This document shows, one piece after another, positions 9,238 to 19,123 of a DNA stretch of 64,000 bases; the stretch's first letter is position 1; the number at the start of each line of letters is the position of its first letter. The position numbers and the translations under genes are program-made. The DNA comes from Silene latifolia. Lineage: Eukaryota > Streptophyta > Magnoliopsida > Caryophyllales > Caryophyllaceae. The notes under the pieces are model-generated. The model was not told where the DNA came from. It was given only the letters and a program-made list of their open reading frames with translations, and searched no databases. The stretch lies in contig NC_133526.1 of assembly GCF_048544455.1 (NCBI RefSeq), forward strand, positions 5,534,001 through 5,598,000, written 5' to 3'.

Positions 9238-10425
9238 CTATGAAGATAAGCCTATACAACGTAAAAGACGACGCTTAGCTCCTTTTTCCTTGTTAACATG
9301 CAACTTTTCCGAGGAGCACCCTGGAATCGTAACGAGGCTTGCAATACAAAACATGACGGAGCTATAAAACATTGATGATACCTTTAGAGCGAAGGGTACC
9401 ATTTTATTATGTTGGTGATCATACCATTTGAGATTCCAATTACCTTGAACCAGTAAACGATGACGTCCATCCTTTGAACGAGCAATAAGACGATGATTAT
9501 CTTGAAATTTTCTAGGAACACGAAACATCTTCTTCCATGTACCATCTTCTTCTATCATCCAAATTTCTCTTGATAAATTACCACCGCGTAGATATAACAA
9601 TCCATCCAGCTCTTCTAATTGTACTTGACTTCTTAGTTGAGGTAAATTAAGATCGTCTATCCATTTCTCTGTAACAACATCAAATCGAGCAATTCTATAA
9701 TCTTTATCGCCTAGTATCTTAACTGAAACAAGAAGAAGAAGATAGTGTAGCATCTTGTTTCGGTATATTACATTTATTTGATCGATTAGCCATCTTTTTC
9801 CGGATGAAACTCGAGTAGGAGGAGGAGTAGGGTAGCTCCATAAATCAGCCTTCACGCTGTATACACGCACATCAATGTCATTCTCCGTCCAAACCCTATT
9901 AGTCACTACAATCTTGTAGTCATCGTGTTCACTATCGTAACCAAAACCATATGATTTATAGTCTCTCCAATTCTTGTCCGAGGAAGGAATGATTAATTTG
10001 AAAGTACCCGTTGTAGGGTTGCATATAACGAAGCACTTAACCGTGTAATCGGGCCCACGCGTAATTTTCAAGCAAACCAAGCCATTACAGGAGCCTACAA
10101 CTTCGGTACAGGTACGATTGGTTCTTATTATATCCTTAGGCCAATTCAATTTGATCCATTTAGAGGGACGATATAAATCATCGATGAAATGAAAGGCAGT
10201 TGTAAAAAGGGCACGATTGTATTTTGAGTCGGATTGGAGGGATTTGTTAAGATGGAGTTTAGCGAAGAGGGGATTTTTGATAAGATTGCACCACTCTTTG
10301 CATACGCACTTGAAGCGTAGGACCGATTTAGCCGGTAACAAAATAAGTATTTCAAGGATCATATCTAAAAGCAATCGACGGGTCGTCTTTAGATTGCACT
10401 TGTTTCTTGTAGTGAGACATCCCAT
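9238..10425 (-). CDS. F-box / F-box-associated domain protein
   Basis: The protein has 395 aa from the ATG at 10425 (MGCLTTRNKC); the frame is open upstream, but only with a TTG. F-box: LLLDMILEILILLPAKSVLRFKCVCKEWCNLI. GSCNGLVC, ICNPTTGTFK, YGFGYDSEHDDYKIV, DYRIARFDVVTEKWIDDLNLP, SWKKMF-type WKKMFRVP and SSEKLHVNKEKG follow. This is the intact counterpart of the truncated copy at 3302-3790, with which it is almost identical over the second half. Its upstream block is at 10485-10532. Confidence 0.92.
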   Translation of the reverse strand: MGCLTTRNKCNLKTTRRLLLDMILEILILLPAKSVLRFKCVCKEWCNLIKNPLFAKLHLNKSLQSDSKYNRALFTTAFHFIDDLYRPSKWIKLNWPKDIIRTNRTCTEVVGSCNGLVCLKITRGPDYTVKCFVICNPTTGTFKLIIPSSDKNWRDYKSYGFGYDSEHDDYKIVVTNRVWTENDIDVRVYSVKADLWSYPTPPPTRVSSGKRWLIDQINVIYRNKMLHYLLLLVSVKILGDKDYRIARFDVVTEKWIDDLNLPQLRSQVQLEELDGLLYLRGGNLSREIWMIEEDGTWKKMFRVPRKFQDNHRLIARSKDGRHRLLVQGNWNLKWYDHQHNKMVPFALKVSSMFYSSVMFCIASLVTIPGCSSEKLHVNKEKGAKRRLLRCIGLSS

Positions 10426-10484
10426 TTCTGGAAATCTTGTGACAGAGAACAACAACCTGGATGATCTCAGATTTTAAAGCAGAA

Positions 10485-10532
10485 ATTATAATGAGACTAG
10501 GAATTTGATTGTCATTAGGATTCTAATCGAGA
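10485..10532 (-). promoter_or_regulatory. Conserved upstream block of the F-box family
   Basis: On the minus strand the sequence reads ATTAGAATCCTAATGACAAT, then CAAATTCCTAGTCTCATTAT, ~60-110 bp before the ATG at 10425. It is closest to the block at 1461. Confidence 0.5.
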
Positions 10533-10732
10533 TTGTGTTAACAAAATATCTAATACGGAGTACATCTTAGATAAGCACTCCCTCCGTCTCAATCGTTTGA
10601 TTAAAGGGTTTTCATAAAATGTGCCCATTTCATTATAATTAAATAAGATGCTGAAAGTATGAGATACAAAGTTGCATACATAATAAGAGGAATTGATCGA
10701 GGCATTTTAGAAATAATAAAAAAAAGAGTAAA

Positions 10733-11053
10733 TTAGAAATAACTCCCTTTTAAAATCCAACTTTTTAATATTAATCCCTTATATCATTTTTTCCTAAAAT
10801 TACTCTTTTACGATGGACTTTTATCAAAAATTGCTTCAAAACTCAAAAGTCCAATTTAAGTGACTTATTCCGTATGTTTTTAATCTTATTCTCCATTGTT
10901 ATACCTTTCAGTTCATAAACACACATAATAAGATTCTAAGTTGGAGTTCTGAAGCAATTTTTGATAAAAGTGCATTTTAAGGTAGTAATTTTAGCAAATA
11001 ATTATATAAGGGAGCAATTTATTTTAAAAGGAATTTATTTTTAATTTACTTTA
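10733..11053. mobile_element. Foldback-type MITE
   Basis: Left arm (from AGAGTAAATTAGAAATAACT) and right arm (ending AATTTATTTTTAATTTACTT) are imperfect inverted repeats of ~110 bp around a short AT-rich centre. The arms include matching TTTTATCAAAAATTGCTTC and GAAGCAATTTTTGATAAAA. Flanks are A-rich, so the target duplication cannot be fixed. The following 11055-11225 resembles other repeated plant intergenic DNA. Confidence 0.65.
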
Positions 11054-11239
11054 AAATAAAATCGGGGAAGTGGTAAACGACCCCCTTAAGTTTGCTATGA
11101 TGTGTCATTAACCCCCTTAACTTCGCATTGGAGTAAACAAGCCCCTTAACTTTGCTATAAAATAAAATCAAGCCTTTCTATTTTTCCGGTCAAAATCTCA
11201 CCGAAATTTTCAATTTCTCACCAATTTGTGGCCGATATT

Positions 11240-12439
11240 CTAAGATAAGCCTATACAATGGAAAAGACGTCGCATCGGTCCTATTTCCTTGATTTCAGGC
11301 CACTTTTGAACGGAGCACCCTGGAATCGTAACGAGACTTGCAATATAAAGCATGAGTAAGCTATAACTTGATGATGGCAGCTTTAGAGTGAAGGGTAAAA
11401 TTGTGCCATCTTGGTGATCATACCATTTGACTTTACAATTATTATATTGTTGATTTTGAAACAGTAAACGACGGCTTCCGTCCTCTGAAAACGCAATAAG
11501 ACGATGGTCGTCGAATGCTGTTGGAATATGAAACATTTTCTTCCATGAACCATCTTCTTCCATTATCCAAATGTCACTCGAAAAATGACCAACACGTAGG
11601 TATAACCGTCCATCCAATTCTCTCAAGTATATTACAAGTACATCCTTTATTTGTGGTATACTAAGATCGTCTCTCCATTTCTCCGTAACAACATCAAATC
11701 GAGCAATTTTATATTCTTTATAGACTCCATAACGTCCATCGCGACCTACTATCCTAGCAGAAACAAGATAGTGTAGCATGTTATTTCTGTATATCGCCTT
11801 TTGATGGGTTTCCCATTGTCTTCCGGAAGAAAAAACTCGAGTAGGAGTAGTAGGATAGCTCCATAAATCGGCCTTCAAGCTGAATATACGCACATCTCGG
11901 TCACTTTCCATCCAAACCCTACTAGTCGCTACAATCTTGTAGTCATCGTGTTCACTATCGTAACCAAAACCATATGATAAGTCATGGTTCGACCATATCT
12001 TGTCCGAAGAAGGAAGGATTAATTTGAAAGTACATGTTGTAGGGTTACATATAAAGAAGCACGAAAGAGTTGCAGTACCATCATTCAATACATAAATTTT
12101 GAAGCAAACCAAGCCATTACACGAGCCTACAACATCGGTATAGGCTTTATCAATAATTCTTTTGATTTGCTTAGGCCAATTCAATTTGGTCCATCTCGAG
12201 GGGCGATACAGATCATCGACGACACGAAGGGTAATTTCACATAAAAGGGCATGATTGTGTCTTGAGTTGGATTGGAGGGATTTGTTAACATGCAGTATAG
12301 CGAAGAGAGGGGTGTTTATAAGATTGTACCACTCTTTGCATACGCACCTGAAACGTAGGGCGGATTTAGCCGGTAACAAAATTAGTATTTCAAGGATCAT
12401 ATCTAAAATCATTTGATGGGTCGTGTTTAAACATCCCAT
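11240..12439 (-). CDS. F-box / F-box-associated domain protein
   Basis: The protein has 399 aa from the ATG at 12439 (MGCLNTTHQMILDM). F-box: LLPAKSALRFRCVCKEWYNLI. Compared with its palindrome partner at 1550-2794 it lacks a short stretch after the start and several residues of the loop near DGTATLSCFF. It otherwise shares long identical runs such as YGFGYDSEHDDYKIVATSRV and the C-terminal GCSVQKWPE-IKEIGPMRRL. No frame breaks are seen. Divergence of the pair is modest, which points to a fairly recent inverted duplication or continuing gene conversion. Confidence 0.92.
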   Translation of the reverse strand: MGCLNTTHQMILDMILEILILLPAKSALRFRCVCKEWYNLINTPLFAILHVNKSLQSNSRHNHALLCEITLRVVDDLYRPSRWTKLNWPKQIKRIIDKAYTDVVGSCNGLVCFKIYVLNDGTATLSCFFICNPTTCTFKLILPSSDKIWSNHDLSYGFGYDSEHDDYKIVATSRVWMESDRDVRIFSLKADLWSYPTTPTRVFSSGRQWETHQKAIYRNNMLHYLVSARIVGRDGRYGVYKEYKIARFDVVTEKWRDDLSIPQIKDVLVIYLRELDGRLYLRVGHFSSDIWIMEEDGSWKKMFHIPTAFDDHRLIAFSEDGSRRLLFQNQQYNNCKVKWYDHQDGTILPFTLKLPSSSYSLLMLYIASLVTIPGCSVQKWPEIKEIGPMRRLFHCIGLS

Positions 12440-12502
12440 ATCTGAAAATCTTGTGACAGAGAACAAGTGAACAACTCTCTGGATCTCAGATTTTAAAGCA
12501 GG

Positions 12503-12555
12503 AATTTTATTAAGATTAGGAAGTTGATTATTGTTGTTAGGATTCTATTTGCGAT
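12503..12555 (-). promoter_or_regulatory. Conserved upstream block of the F-box family
   Basis: On the minus strand the sequence reads AATAGAATCCTAACAACAAT, then CAACTTCCTAATCTTAATAA, about 65-115 bp before the ATG at 12439. Confidence 0.5.
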
Positions 12556-13617
12556 TATACAGTATATGTTAACAAAAAATATCCCGTTGTAATCTGAATG
12601 TAATACGTCTTAGATAAGACCTACCTCCGTCTCAATCCTTTTTTTTTTTTTTTTTTTTTTTGAAAAGAAAGCACGAAGGCATTACTTCAGTAACGATAAA
12701 TCAAAAAGCACGATAAGTCAAAAAGTGAAGCACTGTTCAGCGACGGAGGCAAATAGACCTCTCAAATTCTGACCCGACCCGAAAACCCAACTTGACCAGT
12801 TTTTGAGGGTCAAAACCCGAAAATTTCGACTCGATGACCCGTTTGATCCGAACCCGAAGCGACCCGTTATTCGAGACCCAACCTGTACGGGTCGACCCGT
12901 TACGTCAAAGATAAATTAAGAATTTATTAAAATATTTAATATTAATATTTTATATTTGAAAATTTAGTTAAAAAATTATTATTTTTATTATTTAAAATTA
13001 TAAGCACAATTAAAAAGTCAATTTTATATAACTTTAAAATATTTAATAATAAAATAATTATTAAAAAAAATTTATTTTAATAATTATATTAATATTGTTA
13101 ATGTAAATCTTGAATATGATTAAAACATTAATTTTAAATATATTTTGCAATTTTAAAAAATATTTTTTTGATTAAAAAAATCAATAAAAAAAGTCGTTCG
13201 AAATTATTTCTAGACTCGTATGACCCGACCCGTTTGACATGACTGAAGGCAAGCAATTCGTCCAAACCGTCCTACCAAGAACTCTAGGAACTACATAGGC
13301 AACACAATTGCCAATATGGCAATATAACATTACGACCAAATAACGGAATGAAAACTATCTCCGTCTCAATCAATTGATTAAAGGGTTTCCATAAAATATG
13401 CCCATTCCATTATATTATACTCCCTCTCTCCGGACAGCTCAGGCCGTTCGAGTTAAAGTACCAGTATGATTGCAAAATATTTAAGCACGTATACTCAAGA
13501 TTTTCCTATAAATCTAGACAATTAATTTTAGATTACAAACATCACACATGCATGCGTGCGCCATTTCAAAGAACAGTCGATTTGGGCACCTCAGTTGCAT
13601 TATTAGCTGGTTGATTA
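12556..13617. other. Intergenic: poly-T run, GACCCG-rich segment, AT-rich tract
   Basis: A poly-T run lies near 12641-12661. A GACCCG/CGACCC-rich stretch at 12760-12920 is the partner of 1141-1275, and a second GACCCGACCCGTTTGAC piece is near 13210-13240. Between them is a very AT-rich tract (12950-13190). This may be one hAT-like repeat. No gene is seen. Confidence 0.5.
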
Positions 13618-16600
13618 TCATTTATCAATCAAGTTGAATAAATCATCCCCAATTCCGAATCCAAGCATCCGAGCCATGTCACTCGTCTTTGATCTAGCCT
13701 TCGGTTGGGGTACTCCATGTTGCAACAACCAAGAATATACGATAAATACTTTGTTCATTATGAACAATTCCAGTGCCTCCGGGTTGAATACCACTCCCAT
13801 TCTCATACTCATCTGTCAAATATATTGACGGATTAAAATAGACTCGACATTTTTCTATTAGGGATATTCTCTCGTGTACCCCTCAACCTTTTCATTTTCT
13901 AAGATATACCTCTCTTTTTTTGTAAAAAAACTTTGGCCCTATTTGGTACTCAGTTGATTATAATTAGCAGAAATAGATTGGTCAAGCAGATTATAAATGA
14001 CAGATTTGATTGGCATGTTTGACTAGTATATTACGATTAGCAGATTTAGTGTAAGTGTTTGGTAATTAGCGTGTTTAGGTTAATAGATTGTTGTATACAT
14101 GTGTAAATTATAGATAGATTCATTTTATTTTTTTTATTTTTTTGGTGCTAAAAAAAAAATGAATCTGTCTATAATTTACACATGCATACAACAATCTATT
14201 AACCTAAACACGCTAATTACCAAACACTTACAATCTACTAAAGTGAATATGCTGGTGGGAGCAGCATATTAGAAAACAGTAGATTGAAGCTCAATCTACT
14301 AGAATATGCCATTTACCAAACACACAATTTAGTAGATTGTTAAGTCAAACATGCGAAAAGCTTTCAATATGCTGAAATTTCATCAATCTATTGTTTACCA
14401 AACACCCCAAGACCGTCAATAACTCTTAGCTACAAATTCAGAATATAATAAATTTTTTTTTTTTCAAATTGACCGTCTTTAAGAGGTATTCAGTTTGAAA
14501 AAGAATTCACCGACGTCTCAACTCGTAGTCGGGAATTATGGTCGGTCAAAGTTTATTCGTTAAAAAAACTTTGACCAACCATATCTACAGGCTGCGAGTT
14601 CAAAAAGCGGTGATTTTTTTTTTAAATTCAAGGACTTGACGAGATAATTGGTTTGAAAAAAAAATTACCGTTTTCTGAACTCGTAACATAGAATTATTGT
14701 CGGTCAAAGTTTTTTGTGAAAAACGAGGGGTACACCTTAGAAAACGAAAATATTCAGGGGCATACCAGAGAATATCCGTTTCTATTTAAGAGTACAACAA
14801 TGCAATTAGGGCCAGCCAAGGTAAAAGTACCTGGTGAGGAACTAGCATGGCCGCATAACGAGCAAGTTCGCCAGCACGCCAATCTAACAAAACCGGGAGC
14901 CAGGGATAAGTGGCATCAAGCCTTACAAACCAAAGTCTTACATCTGGGTATTCTGACAATTCTCGGTTATTGTAAGGATCGTCTCTTTTGTAGTTTATTG
15001 TAAACCCAATTGTGCGCTCTAGGAACGCCTTTGGTTCAGCTGTACAAACATTAACTCAAATCAGAATAACGCTTTATTTACGAGTAGCCTTTGGTTAATA
15101 AGAGTAATTAGTAATTTACCCGCGGAAGGAGAAGAAATGGATGTGACAGATTGAAAGGGATACAGGTCAAGACGGCGAATGGTATTAGTGTCGATGACAA
15201 CTTCAAATCTTCCTTCTTTCAGGGGTAATGGCGCTCGCGTCTCGTTTGCTTCAAGTTCAAAACTAATCAGCCAGCCATAAATAATTCAGATTGAATGTAA
15301 AAATTCGATATAAATAGGAAACATGAGATTAGAAAGTCGCTAGGGGGTCCATGACAGAATACTTACAAATAAGCTATGTTGCTTATACTCGTTCAGAAAG
15401 GGGTAGTGTTTATGCCTTATGGTTAACCAAACCAGTAAAACCGAAATAATTTGTTGGTACATTGAAATGAACAGGTTCAATTACCCAAGAACCGGTTCGG
15501 TACCGATTCACCTTTTTAGAACCGCGGTTCACCGAATTGGGTTTTGTTGTTTTGAAAAGGTATAAGTGCCGTGTCCAAATACGGGCCGTGTCCGCTTGTA
15601 TTGGACCGTGTCCGACACGCCGTCAATTAAAATAAAACCAACGACACGGTTTTTGGGGTGTCCGACACGTTTTGCGCCGTGTCCTGGGCGTGTCCGTGTC
15701 CGAGCAACCTAGGTGGAACTCTTTAGAAAACTGCCTAAATTATAAAACAAATAAAAACGGGAGCGGATATACTGTCCTATTTTCGTGTCCATCCTATGGC
15801 CTATAAGGAAAATGAAAGGGCGCCACCCGGTGACACCCAATTTGGGCGCCACCCTCTCACATGGGATGAGTGGGGACCCCTTCAATTAAAAAGGGTTGTG
15901 AGAGGGTGGCACCCAATTTGGGCGTCACCCGGTGGCGCCCTATCACTATCCATCTTTTATCTACTGACAATGGTCAATACTCTATTACTCACGTGTCGAA
16001 TGAAGAGGTAATATGACACAAGATGGGATATGAAAATGAGAATCGGACTCAATAAAAGGTAATTATTCTCGTAATTTACAACCCTCACCTTATCTATTTC
16101 TCAATCTCTCATTTTGTCCTCGCCTTATCTCTCAATCTCTTTTCTTATCCTCTCAATTCTCAAACCCTTTCACCACACCCTCATTATCACCGTCGCCGTT
16201 TCAACCGTCAACCGCCGCCAATGGATCCTTGAAGCTTTGAGGGTCGTACATTTTTGTTTTTCTCCCTCTTTAATTGCAATAATATTATGATGTTTTCAGT
16301 TATTGAATTAAATCATTAATATAATCTGGGTTTTTTTTACGGTGATTTATTTTTTTTGAATTATTCATCTTTTCTGTTGTCTTTTCTTTATGATTTATGT
16401 TTTTCATTTTAATCATTACTTCGTTAGTTAGCCTCCCTTAGGACGGATGTACTAAAATTGGTCATTCTCACACGATTTTCTCACCAAAATCATTACCCAA
16501 ATATAATGTAAAACTTAGCTCAAAAAAAAAAAAAAAATTATTCTCACAAAAATCATTACCCAATTATATATAAAACTTTGGTCTGGTACGGAGGGAGTAT

Positions 16601-17139
16601 AATATAAAACTTCTCCACTCTGTTTTTTGTATTGGTTTAATTAATTAATTATTTAATTAGTTGGATGCTGTCATTTTCATGAAAAAAGAAAAATGCATAT
16701 TTTGGGTTAAAATGAGGTGTTGAAGTATCATACTCTTGTCTGAGTGTCCAGGAAATTAGAAGAACCGGAGCAACATAGCTGACGACTTACGAGTAAATTC
16801 ATGATTAAGATGGGACCGAGTGAGTCAAGTAACCAAGTTACAAATAACTTGGCTGTCGAGTTAATGAAATAACAATTTGAATGGAATGAGTAATATAAAG
16901 TGACATAAGTACTAACCTTGGTCATCAAAATTATCATCATCTAAGAGAGAGAAGTCATAGCTGCCTTGTGGATTGAATGACACTGAAGTCGGAACAAGGC
17001 GTTGTCGTTGCGGCCTCGCTTCGATATTCGTAAGGATATGTTGTAAGTTTGGGTTGGACCATCCGATACTAATTGGCGGAATCGGTTTACGATAGGATGG
17101 ATGAATGAGCGGGGTTATGCATTTAATTTCCCCCGCCAT
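13618..17139 (-). CDS. CRR6: CRR6-type NDH assembly factor (DUF1817), four exons
   Basis: Exons on the minus strand: 16917-17139, 15120-15248, 14831-15039 and 13618-13812. Each boundary has GT-AG and the phases agree, giving 251 aa from MAGEIKCITPLIHPS to DDLFNLIDK. The core reads GRFEVVIDTNTIRRLDLYPF, ERTIGFTINYKRDDPY, RELSEYPDVRLWFVRLDATY, DWRAGELARYAAMLVPHQ and GVVFNPEALELF, which I recognise from memory as the CRR6/Slr1097 family. CRR6 acts in the chloroplast stroma in assembling the NdhI-containing part of the NAD(P)H dehydrogenase-like complex. The N-terminal ~75 residues are Ser/Pro/Arg-containing and would be the transit peptide. The introns (1668, 80 and 1018 bp) are loaded with repeats, but the coding sequence is undamaged. 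Acceptor choice for exon 2 rests on reading phase. Confidence 0.8.
13935..14408. mobile_element. Nested MITE with GGCCCTATTTGG termini
   Basis: The left end GGCCCTATTTGGTA and the right end TTACCAAACACCCC form inverted termini like those of the element at 6162-6537. The centre holds the near-perfect hairpin listed separately. It sits inside the Mutator-like element at 13861-14778. Confidence 0.7.
14052..14230. repeat. Near-perfect inverted repeat, arms ~78 bp
   Basis: The left arm starts TAAGTGTTTGGTAATTAGCG. The right arm ends with its complement CGCTAATTACCAAACACTTA. The arms match almost base for base through the GATTGTTGTATACATGTGTA region, around a ~25-nt T- and A-rich loop. The arms are far better matched than the outer ends of the host MITE. 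Confidence 0.85.
15410..15720. repeat. hAT-like terminal-repeat debris in CRR6 intron 1
   Basis: 15430-15540 contains paired AACCGGTTCGG and GAACCGCGGTTC words. 15560-15715 is dense in GTGTCCGACACG and CCGTGTCC. Both compositions are typical of subterminal repeats of non-autonomous hAT-like elements. Element ends were not fixed. Confidence 0.4.
15817..15941. repeat. 44-bp inverted repeat, AGGGCGCCACC ... GGTGGCGCCCT
   Basis: Arms 15817-15860 and 15898-15941 are reverse complements with few mismatches, starting AGGGCGCCACCCGGTGAC and ending GTGGCGCCCT, with a 37-bp spacer. The element lies in CRR6 intron 1 and is itself bracketed by GTGTCC-type sequence near 15770 and 16015-16045. Confidence 0.8.
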
Positions 17140-17353
17140 CTCTGTTTTTCTATAACTGTTTGGTTATTTCTTTTCCTGTTATCCTTCGTTTTATGAATCA
17201 GTGGCTGATTTCAGTTTAGGTGCACAAGGGCTGGTCCCCCTAAATATATGGAAAAGTTCACAAAAGTACAAATTTATTGTATAATATTAAAATCCGTCAC
17301 ACACCGTCGAGTATTATTTGATTTGTAGGATTTGTTTTAACACAAACTTTATT
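17140..17353. other. Upstream region of CRR6
   Basis: No second gene is seen. This would hold the CRR6 promoter and 5' leader. No confident TATA box or other motif could be assigned. Confidence 0.4.
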
Positions 17354-17523
17354 AAAGACGGACATTATTCGTCATAAACTGAAGACAGATAGTGTCACTC
17401 TCACAAAATGCAAATAGATAGTGCAAGTTTGTGACGGATACCCCCACTTTTGCCACCCACCTGCATTTTGTGACAGGGCCACTATCCGTCTTCATTTTGT
17501 GACGAATAGTGGCCGTCTTCAAT
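17354..17523. mobile_element. MITE with GAAGACGG / ATTCGTCA inverted termini
   Basis: Left AAAGACGGACATTATTCGTC and the reverse complement of the right end, GAAGACGGCCACTATTCGTC, match over ~40 bp, followed by shared GAAGACRGATAGTG words. The target duplication is not clear. Confidence 0.6.
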
Positions 17524-17758
17524 GAGACGAACTATTATTCTAATAATATACCTGTATCAAGTTTGATAAATACTAAGTACTTCTCGGTCTAGTGGAATTC
17601 TTTGTCTCATTCTATATCCCATTCCATACACAAAATAGGAAAAAAAAAAAAAGCAAGGCACGCATGATATGATACAATTTGATGGGCTGTGTACAAAGGT
17701 ACACTAGCCTTGCCCGACTTAAGTCCATTCTCAACGCCTTAACTTCATAAGATCATCC

Positions 17759-18395
17759 TCAATTATTCCCATGTAATGCATCAAATTTAGGAATACTAGT
17801 GAATTCCGGATTTAGGGCGCTAGGAGACACAAGATCAATAACGTCCTCATCATCATCGGCATCACTAGAATTCTCTAATCTTAAATCAAGATCATCCTCA
17901 ACTTCATCTCCTTTAATATTACTGTCACCTACCTCTACTCCGATATTATTTCTCAACAATGACACATACTGATCATCATTCTCCGACATTATGTTTAACA
18001 TCCTAGTAAATGACACATTTGGTACGACACTTACATTACTCACTTGAGGTTGTTGAGATGGAATTAACTCAACAAGCAAAAATATCCATAGAACCCGCCT
18101 TTGAATGACGTATACTAGCCCACATCGCCTATAAAGAACGATCATTATTAAGACTAACAACCTTAAAACATCCAAGACTAGCAAACTTCATCTTCAACAC
18201 TAATTGATACTTACTACTATCAACACCAATGGTTGTGTATACCTCCTTAACAAGATTATTGTAGCTCGTGTTACTACTAACAAAAATAAAAGACTCATTT
18301 CCACCAACATAGCTTACACACCCATCTCCTTCAACTACTTCACCATTCCAATAACACAATAAGGGAAAATAACTTCTCTCCATAATTATAACCAA
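17759..18395 (-). pseudogene. Mutator-like transposase remnant (N-terminal part)
   Basis: The minus strand reads CYWNGEVVEGDGCVSYVGGN, then SSNTSYNNLVKEVY, TTIGVDSSKYQLVLKMKF and VSLNNDRSL. This is the pattern of the PB1-like N-terminal region of plant MuDR transposases. The reading continues in another frame as an acidic linker (NIKGDEVEDDLDLRLENSSD, DADDDEDVIDL), so a frameshift lies near 18130-18180. The DDE catalytic core and zinc finger are absent. A host gene with the same domain is possible but less likely. Confidence 0.6.
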
Positions 18396-19118
18396 ACAAA
18401 TTAATCTAAAACACTAACAACCACCAAAATTCAACTAAACTATCAAATAGATGGAATAATAATCATAAACTAAACTAACTAGCTACTTAAATCAATTGCT
18501 AATTAAAAAAGTAAGTAATAGCTAATACCTTCAATATGTATGGAAATTGGCCAAGAAATATCCAAATGATTGTTTGATATTACCTAGAGACTAATAAATT
18601 GACAATTAATCGTTTCAATTGAAAGATTTAGGGTAGTTTTTGGAGGAAAAATCGGGTTTCTATTGTTAGGGTTTTGCGAAATTTTTTTATTTTTTCTGAT
18701 TTGGGAATAAATGATACTGGGAAGGGGAGGGGATCCGCAAAATATGACTTCGACCTTAGTCGCCAACCGCCCTGGCGACTTGACCCTTCACAATAGCTTC
18801 ATCAATACCAAGCCTACGTGGACCCATTTTTGACAATTAATTTGAGACTCGACCTATTTCATTAAATAATTCGTGAAAATCACCCATTTTGAAAACGGAT
18901 TATGGAGTTGTGGCATTTTTGTCTTTTTTTTCGCTTGTTGTTCCCGAATAAAGGATGGTGACGAGGGGTTTACTGGTAAATTCCCAAAGGGTAGTATGTC
19001 ACCCGAGAAAGCATTATCACGTGATCAAGGTTCAAGAAAGTTATCTTTTAAGGTTTCAGTTAGCTTTTCAGGTTTCAACTATCTTTTCAGTTAGTTTTAC
19101 CAAAGAGAGTCTAAGTAT
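18396..19118. other. Intergenic, next to the copia insertion
   Basis: No convincing gene is seen. 19020-19095 contains TTTCAGTTAGCTTTTCAGG-like words like those of the Tourist-like element at 8594-8964, probably a worn relative. The copia target duplication begins at 19119. Confidence 0.4.
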
Positions 19119-19123
19119 GTGTC

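Larger units (their letters stand above)
8385..12920. repeat. Right arm of inverted duplication A
   Basis: This is the inverted partner of 1141-4240; the correspondences are given there. The arm carries extra DNA: a TTA-flanked MITE at 8594-8964 and a foldback element near 10733-11053. The centre of symmetry lies near 6.3-6.5 kb. Confidence 0.85.
13861..14778. mobile_element. Mutator-like non-autonomous element in CRR6 intron 3
   Basis: Inverted termini GGGATATTCTCTCGTGTACC and the complement of CGGATATTCTCTGGTATGCC extend for ~55 bp. They are flanked by TTTCTATTA (13852-13860) and TTTCTATTT (14779-14787), a 9-bp duplication with one mismatch. It contains the nested element 13935-14408 and no coding sequence. 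It lies wholly inside the intron. Confidence 0.75.

Noticed and set aside
14716-15003. Plus-strand 95-codon open frame
   Set aside because: It is the antisense shadow of CRR6 exon 3 (14831-15039), whose minus-strand reading is phase-consistent with the other exons.
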